Shown here in pieces: positions 13,601 to 28,200 of a DNA stretch of 64,000 nucleotides. A program made the position numbers and the translations under genes. This stretch comes from Zonotrichia leucophrys gambelii (lineage: Eukaryota; Chordata; Aves; Passeriformes; Passerellidae). Position 1 is the first letter of the stretch. Each line of letters starts with the position of its first letter. The stretch covers positions 19,232,357 to 19,296,356 of the forward strand of contig NC_088178.1 of the NCBI RefSeq assembly GCF_028769735.1, in the 5' to 3' direction. The notes under the pieces were generated by a model. It was given only the letters and a program-made list of their open reading frames with translations, searched no databases and was not told the origin of the DNA.

Positions 13601-16129
13601 GATTTCTGCTCCTCCTCAGTGACTTTTTTTCTCCATGCTGGACAGGAACAAGCTGACAGATGGTTCATAAAGGGCAATTTCTAGAGGGTATAGATTAGAG
13701 GATTAGGGCCTGAGCAACCTGCTGGAGGAGGAAAGAATCTGGAAGGGCACCAAGCAGTGCAGCAATGTGAACACCAGCTGCAGTTACAGCAGCTTTTTAA
13801 ACAATTGTTTTAATTACAAATAGGTTTGGAATACACATTTGATGTCCTTTCTAATTACTCACCATGAAGTACAAGACACATTGTGGCAAAGGTCAAGCTA
13901 AAGACACTCAGAGCATGAGAAGTACTGTTACTAGCACAGAAACAAAGCAGAATGAAGAAACAGGAGCAGACAGCATAGATCTTTACTTCCAGACAAAAAA
14001 AAAATCCTGTACAGGCATGGAAGTATGTACTGAGAGCTGCCTGAGGGAATAAAGATGAAAAAAATGAGGACAAAGCTGTTGGTACTGTCTTACTGGAGAA
14101 AAAAAAAGAGACGTGATACCACCTCCAGGAATAATGCCTGAAGCACTGGCACACTCATACATGTCTGATGAATACTAAAGCCCAGAAAGATTGAGCCTGT
14201 AAAGAAATAAGAGCCAGAAGTAGAAGGAGAATTAGATCCATTAGAAAAGACACTCCAATAGGCTAAGGGAATTTAGAAGGCAAACCAGAGACAGACCTAA
14301 GAAGGTGATGCACAGTATTACACAGAATATTAATGAGAGGGAGTAATGGCCATTCTTTTGGAATATTCCAAAGAGCTTGTGCAACTGAGCTTGCCTTAAC
14401 TCAGTGCTGCCTCTGCCCTGGGATGGAAAGGCAGCAACAGGACCTGAACATCCACAGTCAAAGAGCAGCCCCTGCAGTGTGGCTGGGGCTGATCCAAACA
14501 CTGCTCACACGCAGCAGATGACACCAGGGGACACAAGAACTCAGAGTGTGCAGCTATGTATCAGCTATGTATGCAGCTATGTTTGCAGCTTTTGCATCAG
14601 GAGCCCACTGAACCTTCCTGGTGATTGCAAACCCAGCTACATGCAACCATGAGAAATACAAGTGATCTTCCACGTAATGAAAATTTGCTATTGTTTCTAA
14701 CCTGTGTTTGTATCATTCCAATGCCACACAAGGGTTTTTTCCACATTTTCAGTTTATTTTCTTAAGTAGCAAATCATACACAGTGACCTTTAAAGAATGC
14801 TATTAAAACTGTAAAGTCTAGCATTCCAAAGAATGAAAAAGTTACAGTCACCTCTGATACAAATTTCAGGAGGTTCAGGAGTTTGTAAGCAAACAGGATG
14901 ATTTTAAATTTTATTCACAGAAAAGATGTTAATTACTTCCCATGTCAAGAATGTTTCTTGGTAAGCCAAAAGTCACCTTTTGGCCATATTTGACATAATT
15001 TTCACATGGTACAAACACCAGGATTTCTGTGTGGTTCAAAGAAGCATCATCAGGATACAGCTGCTGACATTATTTCTGTGTGAAAAGGATGTTACCAAAG
15101 GATGAATATTTGTAATAAGTGCAAAGAGCAAGGAAGTAAGCTTAACTAAAAGAAGTTCAGTCACAGGCTCAGACCTTCTGTCACATGTTTCCTGGCCAAT
15201 TCCACATGGGAGCAGAAAGGTATTGAGGTGCTATCTGAGGCAAGGCATATGAAATCAACTCATTACCAAACTGCATGAATACATGCTTGGAGAGATCCTT
15301 TAGTATTATCCTTGTCTATCCTTTAGAATACTGACACATCATGACCACATCTGAGAATGATCAAGAGACCTAAGTGGAAGCATTTGAAGGGGCAAGAAAA
15401 AAGCTTAAGTTTGGCCCTAAATTCATTTAGCTTTCTGGAAGAAGATAAACAGTGCAGCTTACAAGCAGGCACGAACAGACATTGACAACCATAGCACTTC
15501 TCAGTAAGTTCACAAGAGGCTCACACAGAAGGGTTCAGGCACAACAGGAGCTCGTGGCTATGGTATTCTGAAGGGAGTAAGTACCATCTAATAACAGGTG
15601 ATTGTTTTTGTCAAGGAAACCAGTGATGCTTTAAAACAGCAAATGTGATGCTATTGAAATTCCAACATCAATACTTGGAAATGTGCTCCTGTCTGAGAAA
15701 GTCATTACTGGTGACAAGTACATGGAGCAAGATATAACTTCCATGGTTCAGGGCAGATTCTGCATCTTCACTAATGGAAGGCATCAGGCAATTGAACAAA
15801 GTAGTGACAAGATGAGATAGTAGAAATAAAAGAATCATACCAAGTGGTTCAATACATTGAAATAAAAATTTGATGATGCATCAGCTCTGAGGGATGAATA
15901 CACTACAGGCAAAGCTATAGCAAGGCTTCATGAAAAAAAAAAATCTACCTTTAGGTCCCACTCCCTCCCTTGCCAAAGCTGGTCCCTCTCCCGAGCCGTC
16001 CCCTCCGCCCTCCAAGGCAGCCCTGCGGCCACCAAGACCTGATGACACCCTTGGCGCACAGCTCGCCATGCCCTGCCCTCTTAGAGCCCAGGATTTCACG
16101 GAATTCTTGGAAGGCGGCTGAGAGGAAGG
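1671..16129. other. AK5-PIGK intergenic region
   Basis: About 14.5 kb of AT-rich DNA lies between the two divergent promoters. Apart from the CR1 fragment at 2285-2470, I see no exon with splice sites and a recognisable protein, no RNA gene and no intact mobile element. Small low-complexity features include three imperfect copies of a TTCTTTTCTACTCT-like unit at about 4550-4615 and a short AGCTATGT repeat at about 14561-14590. Open frames here are under about 100 codons and resemble nothing known to me. Enhancers for either gene could be present but cannot be seen from the sequence alone. Confidence 0.6.
2285..2470 (-). repeat. CR1 LINE 3'-end fragment, minus orientation
   Basis: The plus strand carries the reverse complement of the CR1 3' end: GGGTTTGGGTTGGGAGGGGC near 2307, AGAGATCATCTCGTTCTGAC near 2330, CCATGGGCAGGGATGCCACT near 2355, and 'CATCCAACCTGCCTTGGACAC' shortened as CATCCAACCTGCC near 2401. 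It is a diverged, partial copy typical of the many 5'-truncated CR1 copies in bird genomes. Confidence 0.8.
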
Positions 16130-17110
16130 GCTGCTGTTACCCCGCAGGAGCCAACCGAGCCGAAGGCGGATGCGCGGCCGGTGTTTTCCAGTCCCAGCTC
16201 ACGACGGAGCCACGGCGCACTCGGGTGCCCAAGGCAACGCCAGACCGGCTGCCATTACCGCCTCTGCCCAGCCAGCCCGGCAGGCTGGGAAAGCCGGCAG
16301 AGCTCAGTGCGCGACTAGAGACCCCGGCGCGCTCCCAGCAGCGGCCCCACTCCCGAGGCGCCGGGCCGGCGGCAGCGGGCAGGGCACAGCCCCGGGCCGG
16401 CGGCGCTCCCGCCCGCGGAACTTGCGCACAGGCCGCCGCCTCCCTTCCGGGAGCCGCGGCCGGGTCGCGCAGGAGGCGGGCTGAGATGGCGGCTGCCGTG
16501 CCCGGCGCCTCCCGGGCCCGCGCCGCCGCCGCGCTGCTGCTGCTGGGCTGCTGCGGCGCGGCGCTGCCCGGCGGCCTCCAGGTACGGGGCTGGGGGAGCC
16601 GCGGCGGGGCCGAGAGCGAGCGGGCGGGCGGGCGGCGCCTGGGGCTCGGTGCTGCCGCGTCCCCATCGCCGCCCCTCGGCGGGCAGGGAGAGCGCCCATG
16701 GGCTGCCCGCGGAGCTGGCGGCTGTCCGTAGGCTGGTGGCTCGCAGGAGGAGCCCTGCCGGTACCACGGGCACCGATACTGAGCCGCGGTCACCAGCGCT
16801 GCCTCCCGGCGGGCGGAGCCTCCCGGCGCTGCCCCGTGGGCGGAACCGCGGCGCTCTGTGTGCCGAGAGCGCTGGTGCCTTGTTCAAGCTGCTGAAAGTT
16901 ACAAACCCCCAGACTTTTCATCCTCTTGCGGGTTTCTGAAATTCACTTTCTCCCTGCCACATACTGTAACTTGTATTGGGTGTCTGCTGCCCCTTGCCGG
17001 AGCCGGCGGGCCCCGTCCGGTGTGCCCCGGGCCGGGCGCGGGCGCTCCCCGGGCGGAGCAGCGGCCTGGGCTCCCCGGCCCGGTGCCCGCCTGTACACGG
17101 CAGGTGCCAG
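16130..17110 (+). promoter_or_regulatory. PIGK: CpG island promoter of PIGK
   Basis: A GC- and CpG-dense block spans the PIGK start codon and the beginning of intron 1, with a lull near 16880-16990. Upstream of the ATG there is an ETS-type core (CTTCCGG at 16444-16450) and no TATA box. The start region GAGATGGCGGC (16483-16493) doubles as a YY1-like motif. This fits a housekeeping gene transcribed in most cells. The transcription start itself cannot be fixed here. Confidence 0.75.
16486..16581 (+). CDS. PIGK: PIGK exon 1 (signal peptide)
   Basis: Thirty-two codons from ATG to Gln, ending CAG|GTACGG (phase 0). The peptide has a short Arg-containing n-region and an Ala/Leu hydrophobic core ([15 protein letters not shown]), as expected for an ER signal peptide. 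G at -3 and G at +4 give a strong start context. This exon is much more GC-rich than the others, and its sequence is not conserved with mammals except in character. That is usual for signal peptides in CpG islands. Confidence 0.93.
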
Positions 17111-20100
17111 TGGGTTTGTCAGGTGGGAGTAATTTCATGTTTCAGCAATTAGCTTAATGCGCTGTGCCCACGCTGCATCTGGAGTGTTGTTTGCTTTTGA
17201 ATTCTGCGTTATTAACAAGTTGTTATGCTTGAAATTAATTACAACTAGGACCAAACAACCCCCGCACCCTGAACAATAGAAATATTCTTACAATCTCTGG
17301 ATGACTAATTGAACTGCAGGTTGTTTGCTGCTTGAAGTACAACAGTATTTCTGTTACTGTGTGTTTTGTGTAAGACCATGAGCATCATCCCAGAACTCCT
17401 CAGAGTTAATAGAGTCTGATTTAAGGGTCAGCAGATTTGGGTTGTTGTCCCATGACAGACTTATGCCCTTACCTCTGTGAAGTCTTAGCCCCTTGTTGTG
17501 TCCTGATTTATGCTCTCTGTTAAGGAGAAAGGGGCCTCTTATCTGCAAAGGAAAGTGGGAACTGTGGAGAACACAGATTTATATAGAAGGTTGCTGTCAC
17601 AGATCCTGATTTTGGAAGATAAGTGTAACTGCCTTGGATTTAAAGTGGGTTCAAACTGCATATTCTCTTACCTGCTTTTGAAAATTGAATTGAATCGAAT
17701 CCTAGGCTCTATTCTCATTAAGGATGAAACTGTAGGTCAATAAATCACATTATCTTGTTCTTGGAGTGTCCTTTGGCATAGAGGTGTGTGGGCTTTTTTA
17801 ACTAAGGTGCAAGTGACTAATAGTTCCTCTTTGTTCTGTAGCAAGTTTCAGGGAAATATTTGGAGCATTAACATGAAATGTGCAAATGTTAAGAAAAACA
17901 CCTCTCCTCTAGCTTTACTAAGGTCTATTCAGTATTAATGTGTGGTAAACATGTACATTGAACACTATTGTGGAAATAACAAAATGATGAGTGGTCATTT
18001 CTTTCTTATTGCTGAAAAATCTAATTTTTTTTCATCTTTCAGGATCAAGCAGAGCAGTTTTTTAGAAGTGGACATACGAATAACTGGGCAGTTTTGGTAA
18101 GCATGGTCCAGGTTGTTTTCCTCCTATAACGTTGACAGTTTTTCATCAGGAGCTGCATTTGCAACAGTCATTCAAGAGCCATGCTCATTTGAAAGAAATA
18201 GAAAGATAAACATTTGGAAATAAATAAATTTCAAATTGTGCCTGCAAATTCATTACAGTATAGTGAAATTGTCTTTTCAATATGACCGAATTTGAAGCAC
18301 TCAGTGTGTCTAGCTACATGGCAGGATTCATAAAACAAAAGTTCCAAAAGCATTAAAATAGTTAAATTAACATACTGCATGTTGAAAAAAAGGTGTAATT
18401 CTGGTAGCAGGGAAGTCTGGTCTCTTTGAGCAGAAAGGTAGAATTTGTATTATTTTTGTTCTTATTCAATCTGTTAACTTGTGATAACAGACTGGGAATA
18501 AGATCAGTTGAGGCAATACAGTGTTTAGATCAACTGTTTGTACCCTTTCTTTTTTCTTTGCCATATAACTTTTATTAGCTTTGAATCATGCTGCACAATT
18601 GGTTCTTAATCACAATTCAGGTCTTAATGACTAATTTGTTTCAGAACACTATTGTAATTACTCAGTAGCAGCTGTTTGTTTTCCAGATACTAAAACTGAG
18701 CAATATAAAAGGAAAGTTAACAGTAACTAATTGAAGAAATAACTTTTATATTTTACAATGTACAAACTTTAAACTATTAAAACATAATATACTATTTTAA
18801 TACTATTAACAAATAGATGCTTTTATTAGTACCGATAAAAACACATAAAGAAGGTGGAAAATTAGGTCCAAGAACCTATACTGTCTCTGCTGAACAGATT
18901 TTCTGTTGGTTTTATTTTCTCAGTGGTTCCTTGTTGAGTTTTGTAATAGTTGCTACTAATATTTTAAGCAGCAAACCAGGGAGAGGTTACTGCTGTCAGG
19001 CACTTCAAACCTGGGATCAAACTGCAATCCCACCTCATCAATAGCTTGAATTAATGTGCTGCAGTGTGGATAGCTATATTTAAAGCTCTGACACTTTCCA
19101 CTGTGTTCTAAGGGAGGTACTGGAGGCAGGGTGCAGGTGATAGTGCCTTGAAATGTCTCAGCTAAATTGGACACAGTTTGTTTTCAGAGCATTAAGTCTT
19201 GCTGGAAGGCAGATGTTCTCATGGACTGATTCCTGTGGGGTTTTCTGGAATTCCTAACTGACAGGGTGATAGATACACAAGGGGATCCTTTCAGGCTGAA
19301 TTTTATTATTACTTAAGCTACAAGTCAGTTCTTATTATGGAAAGAGTAGTGAAAGAGATGCTATGTGGTGTGACTCACAGCTCTACATTTAGGGCTGGAA
19401 AATTAAAAAACTATCTAAATGATTTTTCCTGCATCTCTGTTTTTTGTGATTTTAAAGTCACCTTTTCTAGAAGCTTTTGGAATGTCTGAATCAGAACCTG
19501 ATTTAGGGAGTGTGTAAGTAAAGGGAATGGCTGAGCCCTGACCCCTTGCCTGTTAGAACAGTAGAAATTAAACTCTGAGAATTTGTATCCAGATTCATTT
19601 GTATTTGTATTGGTTAGAGCTTACTTTGCTCTTACTTTGACTCCATAAATGCAAATGTACTCAGGGCATTTTCCCCTGTGTATGGCTTCTGCATGAATTA
19701 ATTCACTTGTGCCTTTGTGGAAGAATGCTCCCGGAATGGGATTGCCATTGAGATGAGAACTCTTCCTTTGATCTCTCTTCCATTTGATAAGGAGAAAGCA
19801 AATGAAAAAAATTTATTTTATCTACTTGCTGTTGCTGGATTATTCCCCAAAGTGCCACCTTCTATATTTAGTAAGGGTTTATAACAATTTTATCTTGAGT
19901 CAGTATGCTAGGAACTTTTTTTTGAACTTTTATTATCAGAATTTTTTGCCTTGGGACAACTAAGAATTGCATAACTTATATCATGATTTTCTTGGTGTTA
20001 CTATATTCTTTCTGAGTTGTTACTATTTTTTAAATATTCCTGTAATCACGTTGTTCTGATGCAATGTGTCAGGCCAGTTTGAATCTTTACACTATTTAAT

Positions 20101-23100
20101 GTGGGTTTTTTTCTGTTTCAAGGTGTGTACATCTCGATTCTGGTTTAATTATCGTCATGTGGCAAATACTCTTTCTGTGTACAGAAGTGTCAAGAGGCTG
20201 GGCATTCCTGATAGGTGAGGAAATCTTGGTGGATCCACTTCTTGCAAATGGGCTACTAAAGTTCTCATGCTATCTGAATCAGTATGGAAATACATTTTTC
20301 TTCCCAGTTTAACTGGATAAAAGTGAAAAGGAAGAATGCAAGCACATCAACATGATGAAAAGTGCAACAATATTGTTCCAAAGAAAAAGCAGCAAGTTGC
20401 ATAATAAAATGTTCCTTTTGGAACAGGCTAATTAGATCTAGCGACTAAAATGTACCACTTAGCAAATGGGTGAAAGTAATGTGAAAACTTAAATGCACTA
20501 AGCAAAGGCAGTACCTCTGTGAGAGGTGAGTCTTGCTGTACTTTAATTTCCTTTTAGTGTGGAGATGTTGGTAACTGTGACTGTACTAAGATGTAAGACT
20601 TCCACATCTGTAACTACATTGGGTCTTTAAAGGCTCTGACCTATAGGAGAAACTCCTGTATATTGACAGTTGCCTTGAAAAAAATCCATTTTGCATGATT
20701 TTATTTGACAAACCAGTTTTTTGTCTGTACAAGCTGTGTTTCCCTAGTGATGCACAAGGGTTAGAACAGCATCTCTTCTTTGACAAAGGGAATAGGAAGG
20801 TTCTGAAGTATCTTTGTGTTCCTACTCAGAGTTCTAGTGGTGTTGGCACAGCTCCTTCCAGCTGTTTCAGAATGTAACTAATTTCTGTCAGAACTGTGGA
20901 AGTGAATTTAAGGCACCAGCATCCATTGTGTAATAACCTGTATGTACCATAGGCTGCTATAGAATTCCTTGTAGTCCTGGTTTTTAATGGTAGTTTAGAG
21001 GACTGGTAGTTTCTCCAGCATGTCTGCCTGAAGAAGTGTGGCCTGCTTCATCACTGCAAAATGCATGTTCTGATGGATGGAATTAGTTTGGCATTTTTTT
21101 GTCCAAGGTCCAAGTCCAAAACTGCACACTTGGAGTCCCCAGTTAACTCCCACTCAACTTTGAATGCACTGACAGTAACATCCTGTTCCCTGTGTTTCTT
21201 ATATTTAAAAAAAGAAAAAAAGGAGTGACTTTCTGGTTTTTGAAAGAGTGGAGTTTGAAACTCAATTTTTAGATGCATTTTGGGGTTATAAATCCAAGAG
21301 AATGTGCTGCAGAAGTGCTGTGGGCTGAAAGGCGCAGAAAGATGCTTTTGTTCTTGAGGATGTCATTCAGGAGCAGCTGTCTTCTCTCCTGTGCAGCCTT
21401 TGAAGCACAGGTGCCCTTGGCACTGCCTCAGAAATTGTGTCATCAATTCTGCCCTTACCTGAGAACTTTCATCTTCTTTGCATCCGTCTGTCTTTACCAT
21501 TAAAGTCAAAATAAGTGTGAGTTTTAGAAATACTGCAAGAACTATGGTGTGACTGAGATTTCTGTGTTCAGTAGCAAGATCCATTGCTTATCCATATCCA
21601 GAGATCTGGAATTAATCTCAAAAAGCCAGCAATGCTTTGGACTAGAGACAAGAGCACTCTCCAAGACATTGGAGAAGACCTAAAAAGAGAGCGAGAGGTA
21701 GCTGTTTATTTAGCCTTTACAGCAATTTTTATGTGGATTTGAGCATGTTTTTTCCTTAGGCAAACATACTTTATGTGTTTTTCTTTATTTGCTGCAAGAC
21801 TTCTTTCAAAATACTGACAAGACAAAAAAAACCTAACCAAATATTCCCAACAAACTTAAAATCACATCCAAAAAATAAACATTTATTATGATTCTTGGAG
21901 TTGGTTGGTTTTAGTGCCCTGTAAAAATCTGAATTATTTTATTAAGAGCTCTGGCCCCCTGGGTCCAGGCAAGCCTGTATACTAAAGTTGCTGATGTCAA
22001 ATATTCTCCTGCTCCTCTTTGGACTTAGTCCTGTGGATAAATGACAGGCAGCTGCATTGCTGTGTGTGACATCTTTGTGATACTTAGGATGCTCAGAAGG
22101 AAATAGGGTATAATTCTGCAAAGTTTCACTTGCAATTCTAGGAATCTTTTTAATGATCCAATCTATTGTTGTAATTGTTAAAGAGTGTTGTTCTAAATTC
22201 TGTTTGACTGTTATGTGAAAGCAGAATGTCTGAGATAGTTTTTTTCTTATCTTTCACAGTCACATTGTCTTGATGCTGGCAGATGATATGGCATGTAATC
22301 CCAGAAATCCCAAACCTGCTACTGTGTTTAGTCATAAAAACATGGAGCTGAATGTCTATGGAGATGATGTGGAAGTGGATTACAGAAGCTATGAGGTAAC
22401 TGTGCTTTAATTAAAACACTGAGTCTTTATTTTTTAGTGTTAAAGATTTATGCAGCATCTGTGAAGTCTGAGAAAGTCTTTGTTTTCATATTACTGGTTT
22501 TGGGCTGGGCTTTTATTATCAGCTGATGAGAGTAAAATACATACCCCTCCCCTCCTTGATATTTGAGTTTGCATTTGTAGTTCATTATACTAGAATCATG
22601 TTTAGTGTACCTATTTTAAATAATGGAATAGAATCACATTACCGAAATTGCTCTGGAAATGACTGCTCAGTGTCTCATCTTGGCAACACAAAAATTACTG
22701 TGAAAATTTTGGTGTGCAGGTGAATTGTTTATTAGGTAGCTGTACTTCAATTCCTAACCTTAAGCATATGTTCCTAAAATAAAACAAAAGCCATAACTTA
22801 ATCCTTACTGCAAAGCAATTACTGTATAAAAATCTGCATTCTGTCACCTTTCTTTTCATGTAATATTCCTTCATACCAGGAGGGTCTTTACCAGTTGAGA
22901 CAAAATTTCAGACCAGTTTCTTGGTTCAATAGTGCTGTAGAATTATTGCTAAAGGTTTATTGGATTGTATTTCAGTATATAGTAGATGTTTTATTTCTCT
23001 GAAGCTTTATACAAAGAAGTGAAGACACAGAACTGGAATAGAGCTACATTCCTTTTATCATGTTTTTTCCTGGGTATGGATTTGTTGCTGGCATTTGAGC

Positions 23101-25186
23101 TGTGCACGTGTACTTAAAAGGGAAGTGGTGTTTTATAGGATGTGTTGGAGTCACCACTCAGATGGATCTCATGTGATCACTCACATTTATGTAACTGAAT
23201 TGATCTTGTTTTTTCTTTCCTGAGTTGCAGAGGGAATTTAAACTTTTGTTTTTCCATGGTAACACACACTAATGTTGGAGCATTTTGTGAGTACAGGAGC
23301 AGCTTTGGCACAATGAAGCTATATGCTGACAGGTTTTTAGATCAATGTAAATGTATTTTAAAATTGTATTTAATAATGGTGGTAGATTTATTGGATATAA
23401 TTAAGCAACAAGCTGGTGTTAATGGAGTATAGTAAAAAGTACCACATGATTCTTAACCTGAAGTAAAACCTTACACAGAAAATGTTTATGCAGTTTACAC
23501 CATGCCATACTATGTCTGGTTAGATACACTGCATATTTTAGTGTTCCATTATTTAATTGCTGTAACCTAGCCTGTGGCTGATCAATATTTTTATCTTTAG
23601 GAAATGACTTTATGCTTCTATTCATAGGTTACTGTGGAAAATTTCTTGCGTGTTTTAACGGGAAGAATCCCACCAAGCACACCACGATCAAAACGTCTTC
23701 TTTCTGATGACAGAAGCAATATTTTAATATATATGACAGGTAATTGCAGGTTTCTGTGTACAATCTATTGATGCTTGCTCAGTTGGATGCGTTTGTTGAA
23801 AGCATCAGTAGTCCAAATGCACAAAAGGATCGACCAAAAGATTTTTTTTCTGGTTTCAGCATGTTATTCTAATTAAGAAAAAATGCCTGTAAAGCAGTAT
23901 TAAGCCAGTATCGTTTCCTGTTGAAATGGTGTATGTGTATTTTTTTTACTGTACTGATATTTTGTTTTGTTGGACTGTTTCTGTAGAAAGAGAATTGTGT
24001 TTACCTTGTTTTAGAAAAATGATCTACAAGGCTGTATATCTTCTTTTAACCTACATCCTTGCCCAACTTCTTATTTTTCTGTCAGGCCATGGTGGAAATG
24101 GTTTCCTAAAATTTCAGGATTCTGAAGAAATCACAAATGTAGAGCTTGCTGATGCCTTTGAACAAATGTGGCAGAAAAGAAGGTAAGAAATAAGCATTAT
24201 GTAGACATTGAATATTGAATATCCTGAACATACTCTTAAGTGTGTCTTTCTGGTATGCCTTGCTACCTGCAGCAGTGATACTGTTGGTTGTCCATAAAAT
24301 TTTCTGAGAGTTTGCATTCAAAGAGCAGAGTTTTAGTTTTTGCTTTCAGCTTCCTGCAGTTAGAGCTGCTCAAAGGAATTGCTCTGGGCAAATTCACATC
24401 CTAAAACTGATCAGGGTGAGCTCCTGTTCCTTAGGTTTTGAGCAGCTGCCCTGGTAACTAAAAAGCAAAGTATGTATATGATGTTTAAGTAGAAATGGGT
24501 AAGGAGGCTGTTTTCTTTCTTTCAGGTACAATGAATTGTTGTTTATTATTGATACTTGTCAAGGAGCATCCATGTATGAACGATTTTATTCACCCAATAT
24601 AATGGCCTTGGCTAGCAGCCAAGTAGGAGAAGATTCTTTATCAGTAAGTAGATTTATGTGATCCTGAAGACAGTTTTCAGAATGCCTGAATTAGAAGCAC
24701 AATTCCTGCTGACTTTTAGCTAAAGATTTCTCTTATTCTAATTGCTGAATGTATAAGGTATTTTGTGGGGGTTTGACAAAACTTGTAACTGTGCTGTCCC
24801 AAAGAACCTGGCTAATGAAGGATATCTCTGCTTGCTGGCTAGTATTTGCATTGTCTAGGGATAGCACAGAATCTTATGGGAAGACTGCTGAGAGTTGGGT
24901 GTGAGGAATATTCAATCTAGGACTTACTATACTTGATATAAAACAAAACAAAATGCTAACCTTCACCTGCTGTAATCATATCCCAGCTGAATTACAGAAG
25001 GAGCCATAGGAGAGATCCCAGCCAGACCAAAAGCAGCTGGTCAGGATTACCTGAACCCATGCACTGCTGTAAGATACACTGGCTCTTCCAGCCCTGTTTT
25101 CAAAGTCTACACATCCATGCTGGACTATTAAAAAGGGGTTCCCTGCCTTTTGGACAACATAGATATTGCCAGGATATAGATATATT

Positions 25187-25217
<31 letters not shown>

Positions 25218-28200
25218 ATTATTTATAGATAAACTGCATTGTTCAGCCTATCAGCACTAGGTTTCTTCACAGCTAGCCATTTTCTTTGCATAATTTGCCT
25301 AAGAACAAAAAGAATCAAGCTTAACTTTTGCAATATGCTATTACATTCTGTTCCTTCTCCTGAATGGTGAGTTCTCCCCTGCAAATGCCCAATAACTGCT
25401 GTGTGTTGTTTTTAAAGCATCAGCCTGACCTGGGGATTGGCGTTCACCTCATGGACAGATACACCTTCTATGTGTTAGAGTTCTTGGAAGAAATCCATCC
25501 AGCCAGTCAGACGAATATGAATGACCTAGTAAGTAGGATACTCAACATTCATGAATATGCTAATGACTTTAATAGTTCCAAAACTAATCTATTTTGTCTG
25601 TAGGGTTCTTCAAATGCTTTTTATGCTCCTGCTGTTTCTCTCGGAAGCAGCTTTGGAGGGAGGGTTTTTTTGCGATTGTTAAATGTAGTTGTGTAACACT
25701 TCAAGGATTGTCCTCATTTGAAAGTGCTTTGCTGGCTCCAGAAAAAAATAACCAAAATTAGCCAGATTTTGTATTTTCGCTGAAAAAAATAATAAGGTAT
25801 TCATTAGATATTTGTATAAATGGAATGAAGCCTTTGCATGTGAAATATTTTAGCAGGAAGCTTCTAAAATCAGGATAGCAGACACTTTGCAGATGTGGAA
25901 AAGCAGGCATTGATGTTGTTTTGCAAAACAACATCATGTGATTAAACAGTTAAAATTCTAACAGTGCACTCACAAATTCCTGCAGAGACTAATTTATCTG
26001 TATATCTGCTTAGATTCCAGAGCAAGATAGGTACAAATCCATCAGTGGTTGAACTTAATTATAGCTGAGGCAAACATTACTGTAGATTTCAGGTATGAAG
26101 CAGAAGGAAGAAAAGAATCCAACCAGGTAACATATGACAAAATTTATGACAATGTCTCTCTAGCAGTAAGATATATACACTGGTGAGATGACATAAAAGT
26201 AAACATATTTTATTTGCTCTATTAACCCTTAATACCTGTTCCAATGCCAGTTTTTTTTGTAGTAATGGGTAGTACTTTGGTACCTTGTAGCAACAAATCC
26301 TGCTGTGCCACATCAGTAATCTAAGAGCTACCACTTACAGAACACATTGTCATAGATTCATTTCTGTAAAAGGAGCAGCTGCTCAAAAGTTTTATGCCAC
26401 CCTCTGTCTACAGAGGATGGTGTTAGCCTGACTGCTACATGTGTGCTAGAATTCTCTCTAAACAACCCACACTTGGCAGATTTTATGTTGATACAGAATT
26501 GATTCAATGGCTAAGACTCAAGGTTCTTTTACTTATTTCCATGGGAATGAAATTCTGTCCTATAATATAATACCTTCTAATTATGGGATACAGGTAAGTT
26601 TAAAATAAATCTTGATAAAGATAAACATGCAAGTTCTTTATTGATTAAGTATCTTTGACTAGCCTGTTCATTCAAATTAATTTGTGTTAATAATAAAAGG
26701 TAATAAAAAGGAACAGTACTTTCTACTGTGTAAGACACTCTCTGGGAAGTGGTATAGGTGTTAATCTGATTATTGTGAGAAGTGTAGAAGTTTGTTAGCT
26801 GGCCAGGTACTTTTTGAGCTCTTCAGAGAAGATACCTAACTGTGTTTTGGCTATTATGCCAGATACTCAGGAATAGCTGAGGGAAGTTCTCCATACTCTT
26901 AAATTCCTTACATCATGTAAGTTATCTTATCATGCATTGATCTGCTGATTGATGCTTGGGGAGTGGAAGAGAAGGGACACAAACATATTGTGATCTGTGA
27001 TGATCTGTTCAAGGCCAGGTTGGATGGGACTTCAGGGCCTGGTCTAGTGGGAGGTGTCCCTGCCCTTGGCAGGAACTTGGTGATCTTTAAGGTCTCTTGC
27101 AACCCAGACCATTGTGTGATCAGGTATTGAGTTGTAATCTGCACACATTTCAATAAATGTGACCACTTGACTTTGGGTTGGTGCTTTTCAAGGCTTCATC
27201 TAAGAGTTCCAAAATGACATATGGTTAGTCCATGGTAAAGATATAAACCTGCTTTTTTGCCAGCAGTTGCAGGAGGTACTCTGGCACTGAAGGTACTCTA
27301 TCCAACTCTCCAACTCTGATTTTTTAAGTTTAAATTAATGCTTTCCAAGATCAGAGTAACTTGCATTGCTCACTACTTAGCTTTAAAATTAAATGTTCTT
27401 CAGTTGTTTGATCTTCTGATATGTCTAAAGTCTTCTCTTTTTGAAGTACTGTGTATTTGTTATACCTCTTCTATCCTGCTACCTCTTTACTTTTCTCTAA
27501 CCACTCTTGAAACAGCTTCTCTTCACATGCACCTAGGATTTGGATATTGCATTCCTGCAAAGAATGACACATCATTTTTCATAATCCACTCCACCTACTC
27601 CCCACCTGCTCCATCTGTGTTGCTAAGGGATAGCATAAAGCTGTGCAAATGACTGACTATAGGTTTGATCACAATTCCCTGAAAATAAAGAATACATTGA
27701 AATTTGTACATTTGTACATGGAAATGTTGTACATTTGAACTTTTAAAATAAGATTCAAATAAATTTCTAAATGAGGTGTCATTTATCATAAAATAGCTAA
27801 ATTGTTGTTAGAAAAGTTAAGATAAAGTCGGGGGAGTTCTTTAGCTCTGTTTGGAAAAAAAAATTAAAATTTGGAAAATTTAATATAGGAAAAAGTGTGC
27901 TTAACTCAGCCAGTGTTTGCCTTTTCCTTTTTTTGTCGGAAGACCTTGTTTATTAGTGTTAGTCCGCTGTGGTATAATTGGTTTGCTGTCCTTTCTCAGA
28001 ATGGTAGTGGATGGGTAGGTTTTTAACACTGAAGTTTTGTTCTCACTGCCACTTTATATTTTTACTCAAATTCATGTCAATATCTTGTAGTAAACTGTTG
28101 CAGGACAGGTTAGAATTAGTTGGGTGCAGTATCAGTTTCCCACTTTCATGCTGATGCAGTTTATTAGGACATTCATACTCAAAACCTTGGTGAGAGACTT

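Larger units (their letters stand above)
22396..25417 (+). other. PIGK: PIGK introns 4 to 7 (with exons between)
   Basis: These are intron 4 (22396-23627), introns 5 and 6 (short, 346 and 343 bp) and intron 7 (24644-25417). Intron 7 has a TA-rich microsatellite at about 25174-25228. Nothing else is recognised. Confidence 0.75.

Noticed and set aside
15970..16887. Long open frames around the PIGK promoter on both strands
   Set aside because: Same CpG-island effect. The plus-strand frame that includes PIGK exon 1 extends upstream to 15970 and past the donor without homology; the family start and GT donor define 16486-16581.
26905..27155. Minus-strand 81-codon frame
   Set aside because: It coincides with the antisense of the CR1 3' end at 27005-27122 and is not a gene.
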